Both the position numbers and the translations under genes were made by a program. A stretch of DNA of 64,000 nt from UBA8514 sp034933685 (GTDB lineage: Bacteria; Bacillota; Clostridia; Lachnospirales; Anaerotignaceae), in NCBI GenBank assembly GCA_034933685.1, contig JAYFNB010000017.1:310001-374000 (forward strand), read 5' to 3'. Position 1 is the first letter of the stretch; every line of letters begins with the position of its first letter. This document shows positions 1-8,605 of this stretch, piece after piece. Under the pieces are notes generated by a model that was not told where the DNA came from, made no database searches, and saw only the letters and a list, made by a program, of their open reading frames with translations.

Positions 1-156
1 GCAGACTACGTGCTTAGCCGTTTTGATAAGGATGATGAGCCACTTATTTTGGCAGGATATGAAAGAGCCGCAAAGGCTGTGGAGATACTTGTAAAAGAGG
101 GAACACAGGTAGCTATGAACAAAACTAATGTAACAGCAAAGTGCGAAGCAAAATAA
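1..156 (+). CDS. pth: Peptidyl-tRNA hydrolase, C-terminal end (5' truncated)
   Basis: Only the last 51 codons are present, cut by the window edge. The tail carries the family signature DYVLSRF, followed by a helix rich in Ala and Glu and an AMN motif near the end, as in bacterial Pth, which recycles peptidyl-tRNA released from stalled ribosomes. The next gene is mfd, and pth-mfd is a conserved gene order in Firmicutes, which supports the call. The catalytic part lies outside the window, so integrity cannot be judged. Confidence 0.8.
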   Translation, partial: ADYVLSRFDKDDEPLILAGYERAAKAVEILVKEGTQVAMNKTNVTAKCEAK

Positions 157-174
157 TGATACAAGGGTGTTGAC

Positions 175-375
175 AAACCTTGGGCATTGCCTAAACCCAC
201 TTGCTTTTTAAAAAAAGCAAGACCAAAAACTTTATTAAAACCGCATATTCATGCGGTTTTAGACGGGTCAAGGTGGCAATGGCAAAGAAGTGACATCTGT
301 TCGCAGGGCAGCTTTGCAAAGCAAAGCGCTGACAGGAAAACCTTGTGGGTGTTTGAGGGCGAAGCTCTCAAGGTT
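175..375 (+). repeat. Dispersed palindromic repeat, copy 1 (full length)
   Basis: A non-coding element of about 200 bp between pth and mfd. It opens with AAACCTTGGGCATTGCCTAA and closes with a near-inverted version, CTCTCAAGGTT. Inside are a hairpin around CTTGCTTTTT/AAAAAGCAAG, a hairpin ACCGCAT-ATTC-ATGCGGT, and a GC-richer core containing CAGCTTTGCAAAGC. Copy 2 (25892-26094) has the same order of blocks, and copy 3 (50578-50718, opposite strand) lacks part of the core. The imperfect inverted ends suggest a MITE-like element, but no transposase is linked and no clear target duplication is seen. Confidence 0.8.
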
Positions 376-407
376 CTTGTTTTGCAGAAAGAAAAGAGAT
401 GATTTAG

Positions 408-3400
408 TTGAATGCACTTATAACACCCCTTTTGGGGCTTTCAGGCTTTAAAAACCTTGTAGAAGACATAAAAACAAAAAATACTCCTGTGCTTTTAACA
501 GGGGTTATTGATGTGCAGACGGTACATCTTATTGCAGGTGTTGAAAGCTGTGTTAACGCACCCAGCCTTATTGTTGTGGAAAGTGAGCTTAAGGCTAAGG
601 AAGTTTACGAGGATATGCGGTTTTTCAATAAAAACGTGATGCATTATCCTACAAGGGACTTTATTTTTTATAGTGCTGATGTTCACAGTCGAGAAACTGA
701 CATGCAAAGGGCTAAGGTAGTGAATGCCCTTATAAATGATAAACACCCAACAGTTGTGCTTTCGGTTGATGCACTGTTTGACAGGCATGTTACAAAAGAA
801 GCTTTTGCCAAACACATAATAACCATTAACGAAGGACAGGTAATAGATGTTGAAAAGCTTGTTGAACGTTTGGTGTTTATGGGCTATGAGAGAACCGAAC
901 TTGTTGAAGGTGCAGGTCAGTTTTCAGTGCGTGGCGGTATTATAGATATATTTTCGCTTGTGGAAGAAACGGCTGTGCGTATTGAAATGTGGGATGATGA
1001 AGTTGATTCCATTAGAACTATGGATTGCTATTCACAGCGTTCCTTGGAAAAAATTAAAAGTACACAGTTTTTTCCAGCAGACCAAATTGTTTATGAAGAG
1101 AAAGAACTGGAAAATGCCCTTTTGTTGCTAGAAAAAGAGTATAAAAAAACTCGTATGTCTTTTTTAAAAAAAGAGATGTCGGAGGCTATTGAAAAACTTG
1201 ATGAACATGTTGGAGAGGCTATAGAAAAGCTTAGAACCCAAAAGCATATAACAGGTGCAGGCAGTTTCATTGAATATTTTTATGATGATACCGTAAGCAT
1301 TCTTAGCTACATGCCACAAGATACTATTATCTTTTATGATGAACCACAGCGTATTGCAAATCAGGCGGAAACTGTTTTTAGGCAGTTTGCTGAAAGTATT
1401 AAAAACCGAATAGAAAAGGGATACATGCTTAAAAAAGAAAGTGGTCTTATTTTTGATTATAGCACTGTGCTTAAGATGGCTGAAAGCTACAGACAAGTTG
1501 TTTTAACTACCATAACCAAAACTGTTCGGGAATTTAACATAAAGGATATTATTAGCTTTGCAGTTAAAAGTACTTCTGCTTTTAATAACCAAACCAATTT
1601 GTTTTGCGAGGAAATTACAGAACTAAAGAAAAATGGCTATAGCATTTTGGTTCTAACAGGAAGCCAAAGCCGAGGAGAAAGACTTGTTAAAGAACTGTTT
1701 GAGCAGGGCATTACCGCAGGGTTTGTAGAAAACTTAAATGACGCACAGATTTTGCCGGGAACAGTAAGTGTAGCAAGGGGAAGCCTTAGCCGTGGTTTTG
1801 AATATCAAAATATTAAGCTTGCAGTGTACAGCGACCACGAGCTTTTCGACGAAAAAACCAGAAAGAAAGCAAGAAAGAAAAAGAAAACAGCAACTTCAAT
1901 TGAAAGCTTTACAGACCTAAAGGTTGGAGATTATGTTGTTCACCAAAGCCACGGTATTGGTGTTTTCAGAGGTTTGGAAAAAATTGTTGTTGATGGCGTG
2001 AACAAGGATTATTTGAAAATAAGCTATTCAGACGGCGGAAGTCTTTTCGTTCCTGTTAACCAAATGGACGCAATTCAAAAATATATTGGCAGTAATGCTG
2101 AGCATGTGAAGCTGAATAAACTTGGTGGACAGGACTGGGGCAAGGCAAAGGCAAAGGTTCGTGCAGCTGTTGCTATTTTAGCGCAGGATTTAATCAACCT
2201 GTATGCAAAGCGTCAGGCGGCAGTTGGTTACCGATATTCTGAAGATAATTTATGGCAGAAGGAATTTGAAGAAACCTTCCCATTTCAGGAAACGGATGAC
2301 CAACTTATAGCCATTGATGATGTAAAAAAAGACATGGAAAGCCCAAGGGTAATGGACAGACTTGTTTGTGGTGATGTTGGTTATGGCAAAACAGAGGTTG
2401 CTATTCGTGCCGCATTTAAAGCCGTGCAAGATGGAAAACAAGTCGCATATCTTGTTCCAACAACCATTCTTGCCCAACAGCATTTTAATACCTTTAGCCA
2501 AAGAATGAAGGATTATCCGGTAAAAATAGCTTTAATGAGCCGTTTTAGAACGCCGAAACAGCAAAAAGAAACACTTAAAGAATTAGAAAAGGGTTTTGTG
2601 GATATAGTTATAGGAACGCACAGAATTTTGTCTAAGGACGTTAAATTTAAAGATTTGGGAATGGTTATTGTGGACGAGGAGCAAAGGTTCGGCGTTGCTC
2701 ACAAAGAAAAATTGAAAGCCATGAAAGAGAATCTTGATGTGCTTACGTTAACAGCAACACCTATTCCCCGAACGCTTCACATGAGCCTTGCAGGAATTCG
2801 TGATATGAGTGTTTTGGAAGAACCACCACAGGAAAGACACCCTGTTCAGACATACGTTATGGAAAATGACCCTGAATTTGTGAAAGACGCCATAAAAAGA
2901 GAACTTGCGCGTGGAGGACAGGTGTACTATCTGCATAACCGAGTGGATAGTATTTCTCAAGAGGCATACAAGTTGCAAAAGCTGGTTCCAGAAGCAACCA
3001 TAGCCTATGCCCATGGGCAAATGACCGAGCGAGAGCTTGAGGTAATTATGAAGGACTTCATTGAGGGCGAAATTGATGTTTTGGTATGTACAACAATTAT
3101 AGAAACAGGACTGGACATTCGGAATGTAAACACAATGATTATTCAGGATGCAGACAGAATGGGTTTAAGCCAGTTATATCAGCTTAGAGGGCGTGTTGGC
3201 AGAAGTAACCGAATAGCTTATGCCTACCTTATGTACCGCAGGGATAAGGTTCTTACAGAGGTTTCTGAAAAAAGACTGCAAACCATTAAAGAATTTACCG
3301 AGTTTGGTTCGGGGTTTAAAATAGCTATGAGGGATTTAGAAATTAGAGGTGCGGGAAATCTTTTAGGTGCGCAACAGCATGGTCATATGGAAAGCGTTGG

Positions 3401-3938
3401 CTATGATATGTATTGCAGGCTGTTGGACGAGGCTGTGAAGGAGCTTAGAGGCGAAGTTGTGGAGCAGGAGTTTGAGACTACTATTGACCTTAACATCAAT
3501 GCATATATTCCACCGTTCTATATTAAAAATGAGGAACAAAAGCTGGAGATTTACAAGAAAATTTCGGTTATTGCTAACGCAGATGACTATTTTGACGTTC
3601 AAGAGGAAATTGAAGATAGATATGGCAATTTGCCTAAAAGTGTGCAAATGCTTTTGGAGATTGTTTTGCTTAAGGTGGATGCACACAAACTAGATATTAT
3701 ATCTATAGCACAAAAACAATCAAATATTTTAGTTACTTTTAGAGGTGATGCAAGCCTTGACCCATCTGTTATAATTAAAGTGGTAGCAAAAAATCCAAGG
3801 CGTTATTTATTTACATCGGCAACAAACCCATATATTACAATAAAAACAGGCGATATGTCTAGCATGGATATTTTAGGCTGCATTAGAGGCTTGATTGATG
3901 AGATTAATGCAGTTAAAACCCAAGAAACAAAACAGTGA
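408..3938 (+). CDS. mfd: Transcription-repair coupling factor Mfd
   Basis: A 1176-residue protein, the usual length of Mfd, which removes RNA polymerase stalled at DNA lesions and recruits UvrA. The order of parts fits: a UvrB-like N-terminal region, a RNA-polymerase-binding domain near residues 500-570 (start VGDYVVHQSHGIG), and a RecG-like translocase with Walker A GDVGYGKTE near residue 655, DEEQ near 756 and the RGRVGRS motif VI. The C-terminal TRCF domain closes the protein. The start is a TTG just after an AAAGAGATGA stretch; no better start exists upstream because repeat copy 1 ends there. It lies between pth and a parvulin-like gene, a typical clostridial order. Confidence 0.97.
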   Translation: MNALITPLLGLSGFKNLVEDIKTKNTPVLLTGVIDVQTVHLIAGVESCVNAPSLIVVESELKAKEVYEDMRFFNKNVMHYPTRDFIFYSADVHSRETDMQRAKVVNALINDKHPTVVLSVDALFDRHVTKEAFAKHIITINEGQVIDVEKLVERLVFMGYERTELVEGAGQFSVRGGIIDIFSLVEETAVRIEMWDDEVDSIRTMDCYSQRSLEKIKSTQFFPADQIVYEEKELENALLLLEKEYKKTRMSFLKKEMSEAIEKLDEHVGEAIEKLRTQKHITGAGSFIEYFYDDTVSILSYMPQDTIIFYDEPQRIANQAETVFRQFAESIKNRIEKGYMLKKESGLIFDYSTVLKMAESYRQVVLTTITKTVREFNIKDIISFAVKSTSAFNNQTNLFCEEITELKKNGYSILVLTGSQSRGERLVKELFEQGITAGFVENLNDAQILPGTVSVARGSLSRGFEYQNIKLAVYSDHELFDEKTRKKARKKKKTATSIESFTDLKVGDYVVHQSHGIGVFRGLEKIVVDGVNKDYLKISYSDGGSLFVPVNQMDAIQKYIGSNAEHVKLNKLGGQDWGKAKAKVRAAVAILAQDLINLYAKRQAAVGYRYSEDNLWQKEFEETFPFQETDDQLIAIDDVKKDMESPRVMDRLVCGDVGYGKTEVAIRAAFKAVQDGKQVAYLVPTTILAQQHFNTFSQRMKDYPVKIALMSRFRTPKQQKETLKELEKGFVDIVIGTHRILSKDVKFKDLGMVIVDEEQRFGVAHKEKLKAMKENLDVLTLTATPIPRTLHMSLAGIRDMSVLEEPPQERHPVQTYVMENDPEFVKDAIKRELARGGQVYYLHNRVDSISQEAYKLQKLVPEATIAYAHGQMTERELEVIMKDFIEGEIDVLVCTTIIETGLDIRNVNTMIIQDADRMGLSQLYQLRGRVGRSNRIAYAYLMYRRDKVLTEVSEKRLQTIKEFTEFGSGFKIAMRDLEIRGAGNLLGAQQHGHMESVGYDMYCRLLDEAVKELRGEVVEQEFETTIDLNINAYIPPFYIKNEEQKLEIYKKISVIANADDYFDVQEEIEDRYGNLPKSVQMLLEIVLLKVDAHKLDIISIAQKQSNILVTFRGDASLDPSVIIKVVAKNPRRYLFTSATNPYITIKTGDMSSMDILGCIRGLIDEINAVKTQETKQ

Positions 3939-3956
3939 TTTTTAAAAAGAAAGCAG

Positions 3957-4919
3957 GTGATAAGGGTGCGGGTGCGTTATAGAAGATTATTTAATTTAAT
4001 ATTGGTGACAATTGCGCTGGTAATGCTTTCAGGTTGTTCAGCAAACAACAAAGTGTCGGAAAGCTCCTTTATCACTATAAACAAAGAAAACTGTAGTGTT
4101 GAAGAATATATGGTTTATTTTGATGAGGCAAAGCGAAATTTTGAGGAAATAGGCGGTACAGATATTTGGGAAACAGATTTTGATGGACGAAGTGCCGTTA
4201 CCGTTGCAAAGGAAAGTGCATTAAATTCCATGATAGCCGTAAAGATATCAGCACAAAAGGCACAGGAATTAAATATAACCCTTACCACGGAGGAACGGCA
4301 GACGGCATTAAGTGATGCGCAGGCAACTATTGAAGCCTATGGACGTGAACTTACAAGTGCATATAAGGAAGCTGTGGAGAAAATAATGCTTGAAAAAAGC
4401 CAATACTCAAAGTTAAGGGAAACTGTTGTTAAGGATTATGTTATAAGTGAAGCAGAATACGATGCTTATAGTGAAAGCTATTATGATACAGTTGCAAATG
4501 AAATGAAAAAAATTACAGTTAAGGCAATGTTTTTCTTTAAAGAGGAGACTGCTCAGGAGTTTTATAATAAAATTACAAATGGAGAAAGTTTCGAAACTTT
4601 GTTTGACCAAAACAATGAAACTGGTGAAAATCGTATTTTTCTGGCAAATCAAAAGGACCTTGAGGGTGAACTTGCAGGGCTAATTGACACGCAAATAGGC
4701 TTTGTTTCTCGTCCTATAGAACTGGAAAATGTGTATGGCATTTTTAAGGTGGTTAACATAGCCAATGGCGAGGAAAAGGAAATAATTCAGAAACTTAGAG
4801 AAGACTACACTAATACTATACAAGAGCAAATATTTAGTCGTGAACTAGAAAAGTGGATTTCAGCCTCAACAGTGTCCAAGGATGAAAGTGAGTGGGCAAA
4901 AATCGATATTAATAGTTGA
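3957..4919 (+). CDS. Parvulin-like peptidylprolyl isomerase lipoprotein (SurA/PrsA type)
   Basis: A 320-residue exported protein with a basic N-terminus, a hydrophobic segment and a lipobox LSGC near residue 25, so it is probably a membrane-anchored lipoprotein. The middle is a helical SurA N-domain-like region, and residues about 185-275 resemble a PPIC rotamase (segments FETLFDQ and GFVSRPIEL...YGIFKVV), though somewhat diverged, so catalytic activity is uncertain. The role would be folding of secreted proteins. The start is GTG at 3957; a second GTG at 3966 is possible. It follows mfd by 18 bases and is probably in the same transcript. Confidence 0.8.
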   Translation: MIRVRVRYRRLFNLILVTIALVMLSGCSANNKVSESSFITINKENCSVEEYMVYFDEAKRNFEEIGGTDIWETDFDGRSAVTVAKESALNSMIAVKISAQKAQELNITLTTEERQTALSDAQATIEAYGRELTSAYKEAVEKIMLEKSQYSKLRETVVKDYVISEAEYDAYSESYYDTVANEMKKITVKAMFFFKEETAQEFYNKITNGESFETLFDQNNETGENRIFLANQKDLEGELAGLIDTQIGFVSRPIELENVYGIFKVVNIANGEEKEIIQKLREDYTNTIQEQIFSRELEKWISASTVSKDESEWAKIDINS

Positions 4920-4944
4920 CAAATAGCCTTACGTTGGTTACAAT
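4916..4944 (+). promoter_or_regulatory. Promoter for the thiW operon
   Basis: TTGACA at 4916-4921 and TACAAT at 4939-4944 with a 17-base spacer. The -35 overlaps the stop codon of the upstream gene. Transcription would start near 4951, ahead of the hairpin at 4975-5009. Confidence 0.7.
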
Positions 4945-4974
4945 AACATGGAATTTAATAAACGTAGTAAATTT

Positions 4975-5009
4975 ATGGGGCACACCACCACGGGTGTGGC
5001 CCATTTTTT
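4975..5009 (+). terminator. Intrinsic terminator or attenuator ahead of thiW
   Basis: A 12-base stem with one mismatch (ATGGGGCACACC with GGTGTGGCCCAT) followed by six T. It lies about 25 bases after the predicted thiW-operon start, so it may either end the mfd transcript or attenuate the thi operon. The CTGAGA core of a TPP riboswitch is absent. Confidence 0.75.
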
Positions 5010-5064
5010 ATTGTGTTTATGGAAAATATTGTAAAATATTACAACTATGAAGGAGGACATTTTT

Positions 5065-5565
5065 ATGAATTCAAAAACAAAAAAGATGGTTTTAACAGCA
5101 GTTTTAGCGGCGGTTGGCTTTGTGCTTACACCTATTTTAAGAATACCGGGTTACGCCGCACCTATGCAGCACCTTATTAACGTAACTGGCGTGGTACTTT
5201 TAGGGCCTGTGTATGGCTTTGCTTGTTCTGCGTTACTTACGGTAATGAAGCTTATTATAATGGGTGAGGATTTATTTTCTGTACCAGGCGGTCTTATTGG
5301 TGCATTTTTGGCGGCTGTGCTTTTTGCAAAGACTAAAAACATATATTTTGCAGTTGCAGGTGAAATTTTTGGCACAGGTATTTTAGGTGCAATGTGCTCG
5401 TATCCTCTTTCGGCATTTTATTATGGTAATGCAGGGGTTTCTTTATTTACATATATACCAGCATTTTTAATAAGCACTTGCTTTGGAAGTGCATGCGCAG
5501 TTGTTCTTTTGAAATTTATGAAAAAATCGGGACTTTTGGCTAAGTTACAAGGGGAGGCAAATTAA
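5065..5565 (+). CDS. thiW: Thiamine-precursor ECF transporter S component ThiW
   Basis: A 166-residue, strongly hydrophobic protein with about five membrane segments. It matches ThiW, the substrate-binding (S) subunit of an energy-coupling-factor importer predicted to bring in the thiazole part of thiamine. The ATG at 5065 is chosen because AAGGAGG lies at the right distance; the ATG at 5047 overlaps that site. The stop codon is immediately followed by the thiM start, and thiM-thiE downstream support thiazole salvage. The shared energising module (EcfA/EcfT) is not in this window. Confidence 0.9.
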   Translation: MNSKTKKMVLTAVLAAVGFVLTPILRIPGYAAPMQHLINVTGVVLLGPVYGFACSALLTVMKLIIMGEDLFSVPGGLIGAFLAAVLFAKTKNIYFAVAGEIFGTGILGAMCSYPLSAFYYGNAGVSLFTYIPAFLISTCFGSACAVVLLKFMKKSGLLAKLQGEAN

Positions 5566-6405
5566 ATGGATTTTAATAAAACAGCAGAAATGGTATTTGA
5601 AAATATAGAAAGGGTTAAGCCGGTAATTCACAACATATCTAACATTGTAACTGTTAACGATTGTGCAAATATTACCCTTGCTTGTGGCGGTTCACCTACC
5701 ATGGCAGATAATCCTCAAGAGGTGGAAGATATAACAAGTATGTGCAATGGCTTTGTTATAAACATGGGTCACATACACGATTATTTGGTGGAAAGCATGA
5801 TACGTGCAGGAAAACGCAGCAATTTACTAGGACACCCTGTTGTTTTAGACCCCGTTGGGGCAGGAGCGGCTAAAGCACGAAATGAAGTTCTGTTTAAATT
5901 GATGGACAACATAAAGTTTTCGGTAATACGAGGTAATATTTCGGAGATTAAGTATTTGGCAACAGGCAGTGGCTCAGCAAAAGGCGTTGACGCTGACGCA
6001 AGTGACCTTGTTACAGATGAAAATATTGAAAGCGTAATTGCATTTGCAAAAAAACTAAGCGAAAAAACAGGTGCTGTTATTGCTATAAGCGGTGAAACTG
6101 ATATAATAGCAGATGAGAAAAAAGCTTACGTAATTAAAAACGGTCATGCACAAATGGCTAAGGTTACTGGAACTGGGTGTATGCTTTCCAGCGTGCTTGG
6201 GGTTTTTTGTGGAGCCAATCCTGAAAATATTTTAGAGGCATCGGCGGTGGCTGTAAGTGCATATGGATATGCAGGTGAACTTGCTTATGAAAAAATGGTG
6301 AAGACAGATGGTGGAACAGGAAGTTTCCGCATGTACTTAATTGACTATGTAAGCAAGATGAATGCAAAACGTCTTAAGGAGGGAGCAAAGGTTGAAAGCA
6401 GATAA
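5566..6405 (+). CDS. thiM: Hydroxyethylthiazole kinase
   Basis: A 279-residue ribokinase-like kinase that phosphorylates 4-methyl-5-(2-hydroxyethyl)thiazole, feeding ThiE. Seen: the N-terminal segment VKPVIHNISNIVTVNDCAN, the LDPVGAGA motif, and the anion-hole motif VTGTGCMLSS near residue 203 containing the catalytic Cys typical of ThiM. Length fits the family. It starts at the base after the thiW stop, with GGGGAGG upstream, and its end overlaps thiE by 14 bases, so translation is likely coupled. Confidence 0.96.
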   Translation: MDFNKTAEMVFENIERVKPVIHNISNIVTVNDCANITLACGGSPTMADNPQEVEDITSMCNGFVINMGHIHDYLVESMIRAGKRSNLLGHPVVLDPVGAGAAKARNEVLFKLMDNIKFSVIRGNISEIKYLATGSGSAKGVDADASDLVTDENIESVIAFAKKLSEKTGAVIAISGETDIIADEKKAYVIKNGHAQMAKVTGTGCMLSSVLGVFCGANPENILEASAVAVSAYGYAGELAYEKMVKTDGGTGSFRMYLIDYVSKMNAKRLKEGAKVESR

Positions 6406-7033
6406 AAAAAGCATGTTGCTGTATGCAGTTACAGACAGAACATGGCTTAATGGAAAAAGTCTTGAAAGTGAAGTAGAAAAAATTTGCAAGGCAGGGGCTA
6501 CCTTTATTCAGCTAAGGGAAAAAGGTATAACAGACGAGGAATTTATTTCAGAGGCAAAAAAAATAAAGTCGGTTACAGATAAATACAAAATTCCTTTTGT
6601 AATTAACGATGATATTGAGGTAGCAAAAGCTGTAAATGCTGACGGTGTGCATATTGGTCAAAGCGATATGGAGGCAAAAAAAGCAAGAGATATTCTTGGC
6701 GAGGACAAGATTATTGGTATTTCGGCAGGCAACCTTGATGAAGCTTTGACGGCGGAGAAAAATGGTGCTGATTATATTGGAGTAGGTGCAATGTTCCACA
6801 CAGACACAAAACAGGACGCAACAAGTGTTACCTTTGAAGAAATTAAGGAAATCACGCAGAAAGTAAACTTACCTGTGGTAGCTATTGGCGGAATAAACAA
6901 GGACAATGTGCTTAAGCTTAGTGGCAGTGGAGTAGACGGAATTGCTGTTATATCTGCTATTTTTGCAGAAAACAATGTGGAAGAGGCTACAAAAAATATG
7001 CTTAAGCTTGCGCAAAAGATGGTGGAAGCATGA
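6392..7033 (+). CDS. thiE: Thiamine-phosphate synthase
   Basis: A 213-residue TIM-barrel enzyme joining HMP-PP with thiazole phosphate to give thiamine monophosphate. Seen: the FIQLREK segment, the VNADGVHIGQ(S)D phosphate-binding stretch, GVGAMFHT and VAIGGIN, all ThiE signatures. The TTG at 6392 is chosen over the ATG at 6362 because AAGGAGGG sits between them at proper spacing and the resulting length matches the family. It overlaps the thiM end and the start of the next gene (ATGA). thiD and thiL are not in the window. Confidence 0.95.
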   Translation: MKADKKSMLLYAVTDRTWLNGKSLESEVEKICKAGATFIQLREKGITDEEFISEAKKIKSVTDKYKIPFVINDDIEVAKAVNADGVHIGQSDMEAKKARDILGEDKIIGISAGNLDEALTAEKNGADYIGVGAMFHTDTKQDATSVTFEEIKEITQKVNLPVVAIGGINKDNVLKLSGSGVDGIAVISAIFAENNVEEATKNMLKLAQKMVEA

Positions 7034-7665
7034 AGAAAAATATAATATTTGATTTAGATGGAACTTTGATAGACAGTATGCCTGTGTGGAACAATGTGAG
7101 TAGAGATTTTTTGCTTAACCACGGCATTACACCACCAGACAACCTAGATGAAATTTTTAAAAGCATGTCATTTGAGGAGTCTGCAAAGTATTTTAAGAAT
7201 GAGCTTGGGTTACAAATTACACCGCAGCAGATGATTGCGGAAATAGTTAGTATGGTTAAGACTAGATATGAAACGGATATACCACTTAAGCCAAAGGCAT
7301 ATGAATTTTTGCAAGAGCAATACAATAAAGGAACAAAAATGTGCATACTTACAGCCTCTGAAAAAGACTATGTATTACCAGCATTAAAGCGATTAAACAT
7401 ACATAAATTTTTTACAGATGTATATACCTGTACACAGCTTGGAATGAGCAAAAGCAAAAGTGACATATACGATTTTGTAGCAAAAAAAATGGGTGCAAAC
7501 AAGGCGGAAACAGCCGTTTTTGAGGATGCACTTCACGCTGTTATTAATGCAAAGGCGGCAGGATTTTACACAGTTGCCATAGAAGACGAGGCGGCTAAAA
7601 ATGATAAGGAAAAAATCAAAAGTACTGCGGATTTGTATGCCGTTAATTATGTAGAACTTATATGA
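7030..7665 (+). CDS. HAD-family phosphatase of the thiamine operon
   Basis: A 211-residue HAD superfamily hydrolase (beta-phosphoglucomutase/phosphoglycolate phosphatase type). Motif I is FDLDGTLIDS near residue 7 with both Asp residues, motif II is the T of LTAS near residue 109, then Lys and the acidic motif VFEDA near residue 163. A helical cap lies between motifs I and II. Its ATG overlaps the thiE stop, so it is translationally tied to thiamine synthesis. By position it could dephosphorylate thiamine monophosphate or clear a damaged intermediate; that is inference, as HAD sequences rarely reveal substrate. Confidence 0.8.
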   Translation: MKKNIIFDLDGTLIDSMPVWNNVSRDFLLNHGITPPDNLDEIFKSMSFEESAKYFKNELGLQITPQQMIAEIVSMVKTRYETDIPLKPKAYEFLQEQYNKGTKMCILTASEKDYVLPALKRLNIHKFFTDVYTCTQLGMSKSKSDIYDFVAKKMGANKAETAVFEDALHAVINAKAAGFYTVAIEDEAAKNDKEKIKSTADLYAVNYVELI

Positions 7666-7712
7666 AAAATGAAACTCCTCAAGGCATTTATTCTTAAGGA
7701 GTTTCATTTTTT
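7665..7712. terminator. Bidirectional intrinsic terminator
   Basis: Stem AAATGAAACTCCT with AGGAGTTTCATTT and T- and A-runs on either side, between two convergent genes. It starts at the HAD stop codon and contains the stop codon of the exonuclease gene on the other strand. Confidence 0.9.
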
Positions 7713-8470
7713 ACAGTTTTTTTATTGGGTATTTCATAGGTATTTTTTTTCCCGAACTTGTAAGCTTTTTTTATCATGGCTATTTCATCTGGGTTTAGCT
7801 CACGCTCCAGAGCTTTTTCAAAATAGCTTATAAGTGCTCTTGTATTAAGTCTTGTAGCGGCAGGTTTTTTTGGTTCAAGGTCTGCTGGTGTAAAAGTAAG
7901 TGGTTCAAGTTTTTCAGGCTTAACCAACTGAAATACCAAAGCGGTGTAGTATGCATCATTTAGTGCATCATGGAACTGACTTTCCTCTGGAATATTTAAA
8001 AGTTCCACTGCATTTTTAAGACCAATGGAGTTGCCAGCTTCAAAGTTAAGGTGTTTTGTGGCAAAGCTTTGTATATTAATATAATTTTTTGTAATTTTGC
8101 TTTGGTCGCATTTATGGTAAATTATATTGCGAAAGAGAGATTTTATATCGTCTGTACCCCATGAACAAAGGATAGCATCATCACTGCCTATAAAGCTTAC
8201 AAATGCTTCATATGCACACAAAAATCCGTCGCTGTTATTAAGCCTATCTAAGGTTATGCCAGTAAGTTTTTCTACAATAGGGTGTATACGTTTATATATT
8301 TGGGGCTTAATAAAATAATTAAATCTTTCGGTAATGTTAAAATTATCATCCAATTTAACTGCGCCTACTTGAATAATTTCAAATGGCAATTTGGGGTCAA
8401 GAACAGTGCGATTACCGCTTTTGAAGTTGTAAGGCTGATTAAATTCTAAATCCAGTACAATATAATTCAT
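7694..8470 (-). CDS. DEDDh-type 3'-5' exonuclease (KapD-like)
   Basis: A 258-residue protein of the RNase T/DnaQ exonuclease fold. Seen: LDLEFNQ near residue 5 (first Asp and Glu), a second acidic site around WGTDD, and the HDALNDAYYTA motif near residue 165 giving the last His and Asp. It resembles the stand-alone KapD-type exonucleases of Firmicutes. The C-terminal 80 residues are basic and unassigned. The ATG at 8470 is preferred over a TTG two codons upstream because AAAGGAGAG is then well spaced. Substrate is unknown. Confidence 0.85.
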   Translation of the reverse strand: MNYIVLDLEFNQPYNFKSGNRTVLDPKLPFEIIQVGAVKLDDNFNITERFNYFIKPQIYKRIHPIVEKLTGITLDRLNNSDGFLCAYEAFVSFIGSDDAILCSWGTDDIKSLFRNIIYHKCDQSKITKNYINIQSFATKHLNFEAGNSIGLKNAVELLNIPEESQFHDALNDAYYTALVFQLVKPEKLEPLTFTPADLEPKKPAATRLNTRALISYFEKALERELNPDEIAMIKKAYKFGKKNTYEIPNKKTVKNETP

Positions 8471-8494
8471 AAACAACTCTCCTTTAATGGTAAC

Positions 8495-8523
8495 AGTATA
8501 CCAAAAATGTTACGATGTGTAAA
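8495..8523 (-). promoter_or_regulatory. Promoter for the exonuclease gene
   Basis: On the minus strand, TTTACA (8518-8523) and TATACT (8495-8500) are separated by 17 bases, just ahead of the ribosome site. Confidence 0.65.
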
Positions 8524-8537
8524 AGGTAATTTTTTTA

Positions 8538-8567
8538 TTGAATTATATTACAATGTGATGTTATATT
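8538..8567 (+). promoter_or_regulatory. Promoter for the 85-residue protein gene
   Basis: TTGAAT at 8538-8543 and TATATT at 8562-8567 with an 18-base spacer, 38 bases before the start codon. It is back-to-back with the exonuclease promoter. Confidence 0.5.
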
Positions 8568-8605
8568 AATATAAGTTTAGTAGCTAAGAAAGGAGGCACT
8601 TTAGT

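Noticed and set aside
187..402. A 71-residue open frame in repeat copy 1
   Set aside because: It is formed inside the palindromic repeat; copies 2 and 3 do not keep the frame, and the sequence has no domain character.
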